DNA of 64,000 bases from Salminus brasiliensis (GCF_030463535.1 NC_132881.1:44099271-44163270); one strand, 5' to 3'; shown: positions 13,662-24,999, counted from the first letter of the stretch. Notes: generated by a model from the sequence alone, not told the origin. Translations and numbers: made by a program.

Positions 13662-13958
13662 TGCAATGTCAACCAGTTTAAGAGACTTTCTGAAATACTC
13701 CCTTTCTTCCACTGGACAAAGTTAATGAGAAACACCATGTTGTTGTTTGTGTCTTTCCTAGCCAAGTGCGAACCTGCTTGCCGCAACGGCGGGGTCTGCA
13801 TTGAACCCAACAAGTGCTTCTGTAAGGAAGGCTTTTCCGGAGACCAGTGTGAGAAAGGAGAGCGTGGCGTACAAGAGGACCAAGACAAAGATGGCATCAT
13901 CGACCACATCATCGACATGACGTCTTATCTGCTGGACCTCACCAGTTACATCGTATAA
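232..13958 (+). CDS. hhip: hhip, hedgehog-interacting protein, 3' part (five coding exons)
   Basis: The protein is a secreted or membrane-associated antagonist that binds Hedgehog ligands through its beta-propeller. Only the C-terminal part is here: exons 232-355, 924-1054, 2251-2335, 13261-13409 and 13762-13958, all with GT-AG borders and compatible phases. The first three give the end of the propeller, with motifs such as YRGCQS, GNYVFGD, WQEKPLCLG, GHILGFGEDELG and KLYKLVDPKR. The fourth and fifth each encode an EGF repeat (CRNGHCTPTGKCCC and CRNGGVCIEPNKC). The protein ends IIDMTSYLLDLTSYIV, the conserved tail of vertebrate HHIP, which separates it from HHIPL1/2. The start and the N-terminal Frizzled-like region lie off the left edge. 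No break was seen in these exons. Identification is from recalled family sequence, not a search. Confidence 0.95.
356..923 (+). other. hhip intron, 568 bp
   Basis: The intron shows no recognisable repeat family or gene. It contains a short T-rich run near 607-625. Confidence 0.8.
924..1054 (+). CDS. hhip: hhip exon, beta-propeller
   Basis: The acceptor is GTGTTTCAG and the donor is AG|GTCAGT. The exon reads in frame from the previous one through a shared glycine codon and encodes WQEKPLCLG followed by GHILGFGEDELG, which is close to vertebrate HHIP. Confidence 0.93.
1055..2250 (+). other. hhip intron, 1196 bp
   Basis: The intron is mostly single-copy-looking sequence. A TTATTATTGTTGTTG microsatellite lies near 1118-1150. 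No gene is seen; the short open frames on both strands lack homology or splice support. Confidence 0.75.
2251..2335 (+). CDS. hhip: hhip exon, last propeller segment
   Basis: The acceptor is TTCCTACCAG and the donor is AAAAG|GTATT. The 85-nt exon encodes EVYILASSKSLAMQSHSGKL and then YKLVDPKR, a close match to the HHIP segment just before the EGF repeats. Confidence 0.95.
3150..3760. repeat. Older repeat that hosts the hAT MITE
   Basis: Sequence on both sides of the MITE (GTGCTTTCACACTGC, TTGGTCCAGACCGTGG, then CAGACCAGACTG) resembles a segment at about 28560-28690 that contains GGTCCAGACTGAGACCACC and ATTCACACCTGCCC. It looks like an old DNA-transposon fragment split by the younger insertion. 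Borders are approximate. Confidence 0.45.
3313..3678. mobile_element. hAT-type MITE with 8-bp target-site duplication
   Basis: The 366-bp element begins TAGAGCTGGGCAATA and ends with TATCGCCCAGCCCTA, the reverse complement of TAGGGCTGGGCGATA, so its termini are 15-bp inverted repeats with two mismatches. It is bracketed by identical GTCTGAGG octamers at 3305-3312 and 3679-3686. An 8-bp duplication is the hallmark of hAT transposases. The AT-rich interior has no open frame, so the copy is non-autonomous. Confidence 0.88.
6400..8170. repeat. Cluster of tRNA-like SINE fragments
   Basis: Two modules recur. The first is CTGGTCCTGGG, then ATCGAACCAGCGACCTT, then GTCCCAAGCC (near 6535, 7537 and 7960); its reverse complement has a B-box-like GGTTCGAT. 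The second is AGTGCTGGTGGGACT followed by CTAGCTAGTGGGTGG (near 6599, 7240, 7800 and, partly, 8091). This points to several truncated copies of one SINE-like family, probably on the minus strand. Another dispersed repeat (CCTGGAGGGCCCGATTCCAG) is inserted near 7350-7450. Confidence 0.6.
8881..9300 (-). mobile_element. Tc1-like transposon remnant (N-terminal transposase region)
   Basis: The minus strand reads [17 protein letters not shown] and FKKISEQL, which resembles the first helix-turn-helix of fish Tc1-like transposases. After that the frame is degraded and contains an internally repeated segment. The same family occurs at about 36655-37175. No catalytic DDE region remains. Confidence 0.7.
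9957..10025 (+). repeat. (CT)n microsatellite
   Basis: A CT tract interrupted by GT and CACT units. A shorter CT-rich tract lies at about 10275-10306. Confidence 0.9.
10345..10725. repeat. CTGGT-rich self-complementary repeat
   Basis: The stretch is dense in CTGGTCATACTGGT, GACCAGC and GGTTGACTAGC motifs that pair with one another. It looks like a foldback or MITE-type element built from short CTGGT/ACCAG units. The ends are not defined. Confidence 0.55.
10885..11130. repeat. Interspersed repeat, GTTTATTTGTCATCTGCAC family
   Basis: The segment starts near TTCAAGTTTAAGGTTTATTTG and continues through CTACAGGAGGACAAAACTATA into AT-rich simple sequence. This is a familiar dispersed fish repeat pattern, but only one copy is seen here, so the call rests on recollection. 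Confidence 0.4.
11549..11608 (+). repeat. (GT)30 microsatellite
   Basis: An uninterrupted 60-bp GT tract inside the hhip intron. Confidence 0.97.
11955..12990. mobile_element. ~1-kb element with ~200-bp internal repeats
   Basis: Units containing CATCTGACAGACGTT(G)AA, ATGTTGGACATTGA and TTGATTGGAAATCACAG recur near 12005, 12149, 12349 and 12543, a spacing of roughly 140-200 bp. The left end CCCAGCAGGCACC and the right end GGTGGCCATCTGGG are imperfect inverted repeats, which suggests a non-autonomous DNA transposon. No coding capacity and no clear target duplication were seen. Confidence 0.6.
13261..13409 (+). CDS. hhip: hhip exon, first EGF repeat
   Basis: The acceptor is TGTTTCCACAG and the donor is GAG|GTATAC. 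The 149-nt exon completes the arginine of DPKR and encodes a short linker and an EGF repeat with CSRECRNGHCTPTGKCCC and GWEGPFC. Confidence 0.95.
13410..13761 (+). other. hhip last intron, 352 bp, with (TG)n
   Basis: A 67-bp TG tract at 13594-13660 takes up about a fifth of the intron. The remainder is unremarkable and ends in the acceptor TTTCCTAG. Confidence 0.9.
13762..13958 (+). CDS. hhip: hhip terminal coding exon, second EGF repeat and C-terminus
   Basis: It encodes AKCEPACRNGGVC and GFSGDQC, then a charged linker and the hydrophobic tail IIDMTSYLLDLTSYIV before a TAA stop at 13956-13958. In the mammalian protein the tail is linked to membrane association. Confidence 0.96.
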
Positions 13959-16950
13959 AAAAAGGCGAGGAGCAGAAGCCATCTACTCCAGCCCAAAGAC
14001 TGAACTTTAAGGACACAATCAAGGGTTTGCCTTCAGAACACCCTACTCCCACCCCCCACCCCTACCCCCAATCGCCAACTGCATCCCAGCATCTGAGTGT
14101 AATTAATGTTAATAATGACAATTGGTCCGTATTTGGGTAATACATTAAAAAACTGGTAGTTCAGGCAAATATCAACCACTTCACCACATGAAATCTTCTT
14201 CTTTTACCTTGTTTTCGCATTTTTATTCAGTTTCTTAACAGAAACCCCAAACTGAAATTCATACAGATAAAAGTATTGGTTCATAGATTTGTACATGGAG
14301 AGATTTCGAACCACATTTTGCCCAGGGAACTTTTGCCCATCATAAGCTACATGCTTTGGATCTTCAAGCAATACCCCTTACACCATAAATACACTCACAT
14401 AAACACAGCAAACCCCTCGCACAGCCGTAGGGGCTGTGGCTTAGTAAAGTCTCCCGGTGAAAAGGACCCTTCCGATGACTCAAATCACTGGACTCACCAT
14501 TTGGGCTCAGTTTGGATGTTCTGCTCTGGCACAGGGCATTCATTGGGACACCCATGTTCAACAAAGGTGCAAAAAGCAAAAAAAAAGACAAGTATAAACC
14601 AGGCTTACTTCAGGAAATCTGATGGACAGTCTACATGACTGAAATGTACCGTGGGAAGCCACAACTGCCCTGGATCCACTTATAACCAGCATGGCAATAA
14701 ATATAATGAACAGAACTTCACTGTATCCACTGTTTTGGGTTTTGGTCAGTCTCATGTATATTGTACACCGTTGATGTCTGAACGGCAAGAGCACAAAGGT
14801 CCAAAGAACTGAAGAAAGATGCTGACGGTCGCTGATGATCCGTGCCGTAGAGTTATCGCACCCATATTCACCCAAACCTGGAGTTACTCAGTTGGGACGT
14901 AATGCCAGCTGAGTGTGCTCGCAGTTTGTGAAGTGATCTAGGGAGTTAAGAGGTCACTGGGGGAACCCTAAAAAAAGTCAAACCTGAAGATTGGTTGTAT
15001 TCAGTGTGTATTTTATATTAAGAAAAAATATGTTGAGCTGCAAATCAAGAATGTTTTGACAGTCACTTTTATTCTATTTTGTACACTGTTCATTTGGAGA
15101 TGGTTTTAAACTGGTACGCTGAGAAAATGCCTTTGAGCTGAACTAGTCCAGTTCAGCACCGGGGCATCAAACCATGCTATTTTCCAATATCCTTTATGAC
15201 CATGCACGCTGCTTTCAGTACGAATAATGTATTATAGTACGTTCCATTATGCCTATGTATCTTTTTTTTATCATTTTTTTTTTGTTGTTCGTCCCTGTTT
15301 AAAACTCAGCACAGAAACAAGCTAGTTTCTGTTACTGTTGTTTGTAAGGCACGGAAGTCCATTTCACAGAGACATTTGTTTTGAGCTAGTTACACTGCCA
15401 CAAGTACAAAGGGTTTTGATATTGGTTTTAATATTAATATAATAATATTATAATATTAATGATTATTATTAACGGAAATAGAAAATCACTGCCAGTCACT
15501 CGGCCCTTTCCGCGAATAAAGGTCCACGTCTTCTTCTAATTACTGAATGGTGTTCAGCTAGCGTTTTCAAAAGGGAACAAACATAGTGTTGTACATTTTC
15601 TCATAGTACTGTACTAAGATGAGTACTACTTAGCTTTGCAAAATAATATAGTATTATTATTGTTTTGATAGAGGAGGGTTTATTTTTTTAAGTGTTATAA
15701 TATATGGAGGAGAAGAGTGTTAATAGAAGCAGTTTTACAGTAAAGCCTATGAATGATATCTTAATATTGTATATTTTCACTTGTGCATACTCTTATAGTT
15801 CCAACATTTTAAGGTTCAGCTATTCGATAGGTGAAATTGCTACCATTACTACTTTCCATATTCATTCAATCACTTACTTTTGAAATGGGTCTAGTGTACC
15901 TGAGGGGTGTCATGTTTAATAGAAGCGGACAGGTGTGGAATAATGCGTAGCGCAGTCCTGAAAATCTATAAATGATCCTGGCAATGCAGCATTACAAGCT
16001 ATACAGTCTATAAAGTTGGATTAGATTAAACGACTATTCTAAGAATCACAATACTAGATTAGGGCTGCACAGCATTAGATAGTTTTTTGGGGGATTTTTT
16101 TTCAGCAATATATATATATTGTCATATTTAATATACATGATTTTCCTCCCCAGATTTCACCAGAGGTCAATGATCCAACATGTCCTGTTATTAATAATGC
16201 ACTCCATGTAGCCAAGACTGGAGTAAAATCAGTGAAACTGAAATGGAAAATGAGGAGTGTGAATTTTCCAGCCAAGAAAACCTGTGTAATTTGTCCTATG
16301 TGACATTTGCACGTCCTGCGCTGTGACTATTGCACATGCGATGCTAAAACGATGCCCTATGCTAGACCGTACCCATGACCGACCGACAAAGGTGAGACCT
16401 TTTATACAGGACAGAAAAACTGTTGGCCCGCCCAGTGTACTGCTACGCCAGTGCAGTCCACTGTGCTGTGTTACTACTGCTGCACTTAACTTAGAGCAGC
16501 CCTACCGGTCAGTCAGATTGCTCTCTTCCGCTTGCCATTTCCTCCAGTACTACATCTTACATTGCATTTGCTCCTTTTCATAAGTCAGGATACAATGCTA
16601 CTTAGTTTAGCATCTGGGTAGAGCTCATTGATCACTCTTTTTCTTTCTCTTGAGAAAGTACGCTAACAACGATCTATTGTCTTCGCTATGAAACGGACTG
16701 TCTTGGTTTCAGTGTAAGGAATCTATGCTGTAAGTCTGTTCTGTAATATTAGCACTTAATGTGAAACTTGCATCGGAGCTGCTGGGAAGGTGTTGTGTGA
16801 ATAGAGTAACCCTTTTTTTCTTTGGTTTTTATTTTTGTTTTATTTCATTATTTAAGTAGTTACACCATAAAGTTATTTAAGTTTCTACAATGTTTGTACT
16901 GTTTCATGTGAAGAATTTGATCATGTATTGTAAATAAAGCTAGGGCTATC
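13959..16950 (+). other. hhip: Probable hhip 3' UTR
   Basis: About 3 kb of non-coding sequence follows the stop codon. Candidate polyadenylation signals AATAAA occur at 15515-15520 and 16933-16938. The second is followed within 60 bases by T-rich and GT-rich sequence and is the likelier end. The extent is inferred, not observed. Confidence 0.5.
16933..16938 (+). terminator. Candidate hhip polyadenylation signal
   Basis: A canonical AATAAA in the context TTGTAAATAAAGCT, with a TATTAAAGTGTATAGCATG stretch downstream. Confidence 0.45.
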
Positions 16951-17714
16951 TCAGTTGCTTCCCAGAAATATCATTAAGTTTATTAAAGTGTATAGCATGT
17001 TTGAAAACTTGCTGCAAGGCTGTTAAGAGTTTTTCCCCAGGCGGGTTTTAATGGTATTTTCCTGGACGTGAAGAACAGAGTCCGCAAACCAATTATCACC
17101 CTGTAATTTGATAAACACCTTTATTTACATGTATGGCATTTAGCAGACGTTCTGACCTATCACAGTGACCTATTGCCAGTTCATCAGTTGTTCTTTCTGA
17201 TTTCTGTTCTTACTGACTACTGCATACCCGAAAAACCCCACAATAATCGTCTGATGTTATATGAAACAGCAGTAAAGAAATTCCTGACTGATGCCATAGC
17301 TAATAATGTAGACGCTACTACATACAAACTGCTAACAGCCATACTACCTTCAGTGTTGGCCATCTAGCAAATGCTCCTTCTACCTTCAGTCCACATTATC
17401 AGAAAGGGGCTTTTCTAGTCTTTAGACTATAATCTAAGGGGGTGGTACCTCTGCTGCAGGAGGTATATAAACTTTTATTTCCAGAAGGGTAACTTTACAA
17501 GGACTGTCATTTTGGCGCATTTCTATTGGTCCATCCGCCATGAAATAGTGAACTGCCAAAATCTCCTTATATCAAAAAATAAAAAACAGAGAGGGGATGC
17601 ATTTATGGCATTCAGCGGATGCACTGATCCACAGTGACATACAAAAGTGCTTCACTGTCCACTCAGACAATATCCCTTACTCGTGTAAATAGGACAGGAA
17701 AGGAGTCCAAGGTC
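16951..17714. repeat. Intergenic DNA with SINE tails and a CTATTGGTCC repeat copy
   Basis: GGCATTTAGCAGACG near 17136 and GGCATTCAGCGGATGC near 17606 look like SINE 3' tails. At about 17475-17590 is a copy of a dispersed repeat marked by AACTTTACA, TCATTTTGG and TTTCTATTGGTCCATCC. Other copies lie near 18290, 29315, 35335 and 42885. No gene is seen. Confidence 0.5.
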
Positions 17715-18085
17715 CAAAGATACACTACACGTCCAAATACATTCAACTACTTTAAGTTGTACCCATTGTTGACACAAATGCACATACGCAGCTTATCCCA
17801 TCTCTGTGGAGAAGTAATACTCTCTGGAACAGAATAGGACTCTCCAGGTGTGAGCTGGAGAGGTATAACCCCCATAGCATTAAGCTATGAAGCAACTCTG
17901 GAATGATGGTGGTGCGGTATATAATCAAATCCTCACAGCAATGCTCCAGAATCTAGCAGAAAGTCTTCCCTGGACAGTAGAGACGGTTACTACAACAAAA
18001 GCAGATACAGATACACTCTTTTTAATACACTTGACTTCAGAGGAAACAATAAATGAGCAGGTGCCCCAATACTTTTGTCCATACA
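17715..18085 (+). mobile_element. Tc1-derived non-autonomous element
   Basis: It opens CACTACACGTCCAAAT, runs through the motif GAGGTATAACCCCCATAGCATTAAGCTATG, keeps a degraded transposase C-terminal stretch (ATCAAATCCTCACAGCAATG), and closes GTGCCCCAATACTTTTGTCC. The same family recurs near 22440, 25000, 40530, 55225 and 62135. Confidence 0.7.
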
Positions 18086-18189
18086 ATGTACCTCAGGATT
18101 AGAGAATACCAAGTACTACCCTGCTCTTATTGGTTTTGTAGGCCAGAATCAGGGTCACGCTTAAGACCAGTCTTGCCGCCTCAGTCTGA

Positions 18190-18202
18190 AAACTGGAAAT
18201 AC

Positions 18203-18272
<70 letters not shown>

Positions 18273-18285
18273 GTATTTCCAGTTT
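18190..18285. repeat. Perfect 96-bp palindrome with (TA)31 core
   Basis: The left arm AAACTGGAAATACAAGG (18190-18206) and the right arm CCTTGTATTTCCAGTTT (18269-18285) are exact reverse complements around a 62-bp TA tract, which is itself self-complementary. The right arm continues into a CTATTGGTCC-family repeat. Confidence 0.9.
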
Positions 18286-18286
18286 C

Positions 18287-18720
<434 letters not shown>

Positions 18721-19730
18721 AGACCGCATGTTCACTTGAGTCCATTTTACACCATTTGGACTCACACTGACTCAAACAAGCGCTGATATTCTGAGCAGGT
18801 TAATGGCGTTTAATTAAATTCTGTCAGATTAAGCTTGTTATAATAACGAATAAGGACCACCCACATTATCCAAGCCACCATGATGTGTTCAGAGCATGGC
18901 AGTGTAAGATTGTCTTTTCACTGTTTAGAGCCAATCAAAATGGCATTAAAGGGGGTGTAGGGGTGTGGGTGGGGATGGGGGGTTTAGTTTCTATGCTATT
19001 TGTGGCATGAATCATTTCTTTTTCATTCTGGAACGGTTTTCTTTTTCTCCCCCAAAGGGCCCTGGCCTGGCTATCTTTCATAAACAGTGTAACCCTGTAC
19101 TGAGTAAACACGGCGATCCTGTATACTAAATATTTCCGCAACTCGCATGGTTGGAGAAGTATGTTATAATATTGTGTACTTGGGCCGGAGAGCCATTCTT
19201 ACAGATAATGGATGTAGATAGCAGAATGACAAAGGAGAAAAAATGGACAAATTAGCTGTATTTTCTTTTCTCTGTTTATACACGCTCTTACACGCTCTGC
19301 TCACGTAAAAGTAATGATCTTCATTTCTGGAGGTAGAAGCTCTAATCATTCCGAAGGACTTCAGTGTAAATAACTGCACTGATTCATGTGAAAGCTCTGG
19401 CTGATGAAGTTTCCATACATGACAGTCGCCTGGTTTTATATCTGGTCTTGTCACGCCCTTGACTGCGCAGCGTATTCTGTTACCTCATGTGTTTACATGA
19501 CTGAGTCACTGAGGACTACTGCTGCAGTGTGTGTGGCCGGGGATGAGGAATTCTGATATTCCCTGCAGTACACACTCGCTGATGAAGCTGTACACTTTAG
19601 CAAACTTTAAACGCTGACCTTTAACCTGAACTTAAAAAGGGGAGAAAAGTGAGCTTTCTTCAAAATTGGAAAAGTAAACCTAACTGTAACCCTGCTCTTC
19701 TGCACCCTACATACTGTATTTCCTACCCCT
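18721..19730. other. Intergenic, nothing recognised
   Basis: Single-copy-looking sequence without a supportable gene or a repeat family I know. Confidence 0.6.
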
Positions 19731-20075
19731 AGACAAAGACCAGGCCTTATGGAACAATCTGCTTTGGACAGATGAGTCTTTCCTCTTTGCCTCCCATGAC
19801 AATGAACCTACCTTGGTCTCTTTCTGATGGTAGATGCTGTGTTTTGACATCAACTGTGACTTCTTTACTTATCCTGAGGTCTGCTCTTGGGCTGAACTTG
19901 TTAGGATGGTCTGCTCTTGGGCTGAACTTGTTAGGATGGTCTGCTCTGGCCATGTTGACAGTCTATGGCTGATTCTATATACCCTGAGATCCACAATCGC
20001 TTTTCTGAAGGTCTCAGAGAGCTCTTTGGATCTGACCACGGTGATACCACTCACTCAAGAGCAAACCAAACCAAG
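19731..20075. mobile_element. Tc1-like transposon remnant
   Basis: ACAAAGACCAGGCCTTATGG followed by AACAATCTGCTTTGGACAGATGAG corresponds to the transposase stretch around the conserved W-(S/T)-DES motif on the plus strand. The adjoining part reads on the minus strand like the N-terminal STELSEAF region, so the copy is rearranged. A 30-bp unit (GGTCTGCTCTTGGGCTGAAC and ten more bases) is duplicated at about 19877-19940. Confidence 0.6.
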
Positions 20076-22430
20076 GCTACATCCGTAACCAGCAAAAACA
20101 CACTGAATCGGACATTTCCGATTCCGATTAGGGACGTTTTCCTTTGGGTACTGAAACCCCATTAAAATATCCAACACATAGCCCTACAACAGTTAGTCTG
20201 AACAGCTGGATCTGCAATTCTACGGTTTTTATGTTAATCCCACTCCACATTTGCTGAGGAGAAGGAGGAATGGATGACAGCAGCGTAGGAGGGGTTTTCA
20301 GTGGTGGGATAGCGAGGTAGCAGACCTCATAAATATTTGGGGTGATGTCTCTTTTCAGACTAAATTAGACGACACAAACCACAACCGCTTCGAGTTTCCT
20401 AAAGAAAAACTCCTAAAGAAATGTCCGAATGTGGCCACAGGAGGGCGCTGCAAAAAAAACAACAACCTTAAAAGCAAAGTTTAAGAAAACAAGGACACAA
20501 ATTAAAGAAGTGGGTGTGGCCTAATAATGTGGCCTTTAACATGGAGCTTGAATGCATTCTCGGTGATAAGCCCAGCTGTCAGCCACTGGAACTCCATGAC
20601 TGTTCTCATTCAAGACTTCCTCCGATTTTAGAGTGTGAACTGTTCAGATGAATGTCAGATGCAGGCCAGATTCAAATGGATTGGATTGGATGAAAAAATC
20701 GTATTTGGGGCACTTTACCTGTTGTGTGAAATAAGACAGGCTCCTCCAGAATCACATGATGTTTAAAGGCATTTCTTCAGTTCTCTGTGTTTAGTTATAT
20801 TACCTCCATCTCTCAGTGTGTCTTTGCTATCGTAATGATGGGAAAAGTTCGCCTTGCGTGGCTCAAAGTGTGCAAAAGTCATGTACTGAGTCTCTTAATT
20901 AATCATGGGTGTTTTTTTGAGCGTAACGTGCAGTAATAAACCAATCAGCGTGTCTCTCGCCGTTCCCTTTAAGAGCCAGGTGTGGTCTGACTTTGGCGGG
21001 TTGCTATTTCAGTGGTGTAAAGCGTGGGGGGTGTACGAGCGTTGGGCTGCACGCGCCTGTGTTGACAATTCACTGCCATGATAGCAACGAACGTCTGACT
21101 GTTGTCATCTGCCTAGGCTGTTTTCAGTCAGTGGAGCTCCTGATACGTAGCAATACCCTAGAAATTGACCTGAACTCACCTCATTTCGAGACCACCACGC
21201 CCATCAGCGTAGATATATTCACAAGCAGCGTGGTTATTAAAACGAAGCAGGTGGAAGGCATGAAAATAGACTGTTGGCGGGGTGTAAGATAGCAATGAGC
21301 ATCGTGATTTGCCTTATAGAAATAAGACAAAGGTTTTCATGGGGTGTCCTAACTTTTTCACATGACTCTATGTTGAGAACTATGTATCTTTGCACATTCC
21401 AGGGCTTCTATGACTCAAATTTGATCTAGTTCATGATCACAGTCCAGTTTGCATCATCACAATGCAGCAGTCGAAGCCTTATCCAGGCCCTCGCTGAACA
21501 GCCAATAGATGACTCCAACCTCCAACCCGTGTTTTTCATGTTTGCTAGAAGAGCTGCGTCCAAAGCCCTGGTCCTCCACTCCTGTTTACTGCCTGTAAGC
21601 CAGTACGCTGACTCGCATCCATGAAATGATGCAATTAAGGTTCCCACTGGGGCCCAATCTGTCATGTAAACACACAACAAGCCCAATCCAATGGCCAGGG
21701 CAGGAGATTGGCAGGGGAAGACAGGTAGATGTCAGGGAAAGGAGGACAGGGGGATGGGCGTGGAGGAATGAGATCATGGTCCACAGTCCACTGGTGTTCT
21801 GTTGCTAATTACGATTGGTATTAAATGCATCCGTTCTTGCAAGCATGTTGGGCTCTCTGCGTGAGTATGGTTTTACAAGAAGGACATGCATGCATACATG
21901 CAAACATGTGTTTGGGTAAGAGCGAAAGGCTGCATCTACATCATTGTGTGAGGTTGTGAAATCAGACTTGTCTTTTTTTTGTCTGTTTGTCTCGGCTGTG
22001 ATCTCTAGAAGAGCCTGGTAAACAGTCAGTATCAGTGGAAAGAGACCACCTACGTAAAAGTTTCCATGTTGAGGTGTCTTTGCAAACTGAGGGGCCGCAA
22101 ATTTTCCCAAACACTTTAAAACAAGCTATGCAAATGTTTTATGGTGGTACTTGTGTAGGGTAGTGTTGTATTAACCTGTACACACGGCCATCCATCTCGG
22201 CCACTTGCGGCATGTGTGTTTTTCGAAGCTGTGAGGCCTTTTTCCCCTTTGTGCATTGCTTCGCTCGAAAAGTCAACGTGGTACATCAAAGGGGCGCAGC
22301 ACGAAACCTCTTCAGCCTGATCAAAGGAGGCGGATTTACACTTAGAGGCCTTGCGAGATGATCTGATGAAAGTGGATGAGTGAATTCTCCATTCCACCTC
22401 AACTTCAAGGGCGAGGCTAATTGCCAAGCT
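20076..22430. other. Intergenic, mostly single-copy
   Basis: No gene supported. A short fragment near 20740-20810 resembles the flank of the Tc1 family seen at 9400. The rest holds only short unsupported open frames. Confidence 0.6.
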
Positions 22431-22935
22431 CTTCGTGACTCAAATCAGGTGTGTTAGAATGAGGCCTATATTTAAGTTGCACCCATTGCTGCTGACACAG
22501 ATGTGCAAATGCACACACACAGCTTGTCTCTCTGGAGCAGATAAACATGAACCTGAACGTATCTAATGCCAGCCTTGGGCTAGAGGGGTGCAAAGCCCCC
22601 CAGCATTGAGCTGTGGAGCAGTGGAGGAACTGTGTTCTCTGAAATGATGGATAATGGTGCTCCATACAATTCTTGTGGGATGAGTTGGGGAGCTGGGAAT
22701 GAGTTGGGGTGGTTGTCATCCAACATCTTGACCTTACTTACACTCTTGTGGCTGAATGCACTCAAATCCTCACAGCAATGTCTAGTAAATCTAGTAGAAA
22801 GCTTTCTTTTCCTGACAGTAAAGACAGTTACTCCTACAAAAGCAGGATAAAGTCTTTTTAATACTCTTAATTTTGGAAAAAAAACAATAAGTGAGCAGGT
22901 GTCCCAATACTTTTGTCCAAATAGTGTAGCTTTGT
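22431..22935 (+). mobile_element. Tc1-derived element
   Basis: It carries TTAAGTTGCACCCATTGCTG, CACACACAGCTTGTC, GCCCCCCAGCATTGAGCTGTG, GATGAGTTGGGG, a decayed transposase C-terminal segment, and the end CCCAATACTTTTGTCCA. This is one of the more complete copies in the window. Confidence 0.72.
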
Positions 22936-23570
22936 GAATTAAGAATAAGAATGGGGCCCTTGCAGTTAGGAAGGTTTTTAAAACTCTCTGTAGTGTCACA
23001 GTGGCTCACTGGTCACCTCAGGAGGAAGTACTGTACTGTTCTGGCTCCCTCTTACAAACTTCTCAGCTCCACACAATCCACTGACCTTTCAGTCAGACCC
23101 ACTTTTCTCCCATCTCTGCTCCATATGTAAGGAGCCTGTGCTAACTTTCGCTGATCTGCTCCAGCTGACCTTAATTTAGTGTGGGCCCCCAATGCAGAGA
23201 GCAGGGGAAAGAGAACACTCTACTGCTCACTCACCTCCCCAATCAGAGGCAAGCCTCAGAAGGCAGGGCATGGGGACATGTCCATCCCATACTGACGGGC
23301 CCTTTCATTGCTCTGAGGTGTGCCGCCAACCTCCCTGCCCAGCTTGCCCATGTTCCTAATCTGTGAGTCCCTGTTTAGGGACGTGGTGCTGGGTTCACAG
23401 TTGTCCCTCGCTTGGCCTAGCTAGGACCCTTACATAGCCCCACTCCACCCTTGCTTGGACCCGTTCTGCCCTCTCTTAGCCCTACTAATTCTTCGCTTGG
23501 CCCCCTCTTACTTTGCTTGGATAATAAATTGATAATAAATAAATGATCTTTTTCATAAAAAGAGTGAATT
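22936..23570. other. Intergenic with a short degenerate CTTGGCCC repeat
   Basis: The motif GCTTGG(C/A)CC recurs four to five times between about 23400 and 23522. Otherwise no feature is recognised. Confidence 0.5.
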
Positions 23571-23830
23571 GAATCCCGAGCCATGCCGCTTTGCCATCAG
23601 CGTCCAGAGTCTGATAGAGCACAACTGACATCACTCTTAAGGGATTTGCACTGTTATCCATTAGCTGGTACGGTACGCTACTGTACTGTACGCTTTCCTC
23701 TAAGCATGTGGCTGACTTCACATGTATCAGAGGGTGACGTGTTAGGTCCTTACCCTCCTAGTGTTGGTAGCATTGCTAGTGCTAGGGGGCGCTACGAACG
23801 GCTGGGTTAATTGGCAGAAAAAAATGTGAC
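23571..23830. repeat. SINE-like repeat, GCCGCTTTGCCATCAG family
   Basis: It begins GAGCCATGCCGCTTTGCCATCAG and ends near GGTTAATTGGCAG. Related copies are near 31145, 31500, 42430, 50090, 46840 and 56790. In the copy at 57060 the reverse complement contains GGTTCGAATCCCGGT, a tRNA B-box, supporting a tRNA origin. Confidence 0.6.
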
Positions 23831-23859
23831 ATATAAAAATAAATAAATAAAAGTCAGGA

Positions 23860-24440
23860 TTTTTATGAATTTGGACAAAAGTATTGGGACACCAGCTCAC
23901 TTTTTTTTTTCTTTTTTTTTTTTTTTACAAAATCAAGGGTATTAAAAATAGTTTCTGTATATCATTTTTTATATTATATATACTATGTGTGTGACTCATC
24001 ATATCATATCATATCATCATGGTAACATGAACATTTACTGGATCTGTTACCAGTCCAGAATCACATGTGAAAGTGGAGTGGCTCAGATCTGATTTGGAAA
24101 CATACATACATAAAACTCAATCAATAAATAAATAAATAAAGTGTAGTGTTCACACAGATCAAATCTTTTATGTAACATCCCAATTCGAGGCCACTCCCAG
24201 CCAGCAAGGCAGCCTACGATCGTTCTGTGGACCTGCAGTAGTTGAGCCGGCATGCGAGGCTGGTGCCCTGATGTGTGCCGAGGGCCTGTGCTTGTGTTGG
24301 CTGTTACTGTGGCCTGCCTGTCAGTCGTCTCCCCCCAGCTCGAGGCGTGAGAAAAGAATGTGCTGTTTACAAACTGCATTCACAGTGAATCAGAACGGTG
24401 AACGTCTACTCATGGTAGGCCACACACAGGCCTGCATGCA
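23860..24440. other. Intergenic with a Tc1 terminal scrap
   Basis: TTGGACAAAAGTATTGGGACACC near 23870 is a Tc1-type terminus, followed by a T-rich run. The rest, 24000-24440, has simple ATATC and AAATA repeats and no gene. Confidence 0.5.
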
Positions 24441-24990
24441 CACACACTCACTCACTTAATGGAAAACATCCTGATCTGACCACAAGCACTGTCATGAGTC
24501 TTACTCCAGTCTAAGCTGGTGCGGCTGCATGTTTCAAACCAATTAATCATCCCAGTAATAATGAATATCTAAGAGTATCGTATTTTTCTTGCATCGCTGG
24601 TGAAGCTTGGCGCAGGCTTTGATGTAAATCATCTCTCTGGTTTCACATAATTTGAGCTTTTTTGGCATGATGCACCTTTTTTTCCCCCTCAGTCCGTTGC
24701 TTTAAAAAGCCCAGCGCTCTGGTTTTCATACACTGCACAGTGCTGTGATCCCCCACGCAAAGGCTGTGTATAATATCCGTTTTCCAAAATCGTCCTCAAC
24801 CCCTTCAGAGCTTTAATCTAAGCCAAATGATGCCTCTGCAGCAAAGTGCCTGTTCTAAGGGAGCCAGTTTGGAGGTCAACGCTGTGACGCTAAGCAGGAT
24901 AAAGGCTCCCTCTGCTGAAGTCAAAAAGGAGGAACTTCTAATTCTCTCTCATTGCAACGCCTTTGTGTCTGGCGACGTCTTCAATGCTGA
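24441..24990. other. Repeat-free block, possible regulatory DNA
   Basis: About 550 bp without microsatellite or transposon motifs, flanked by repeats on both sides. It contains homeodomain-type AATTAATCA and TAATAATGAAT motifs. There is no coding evidence, and a regulatory role is only a guess. Confidence 0.25.
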
Positions 24991-24999
24991 TGCAGATAT

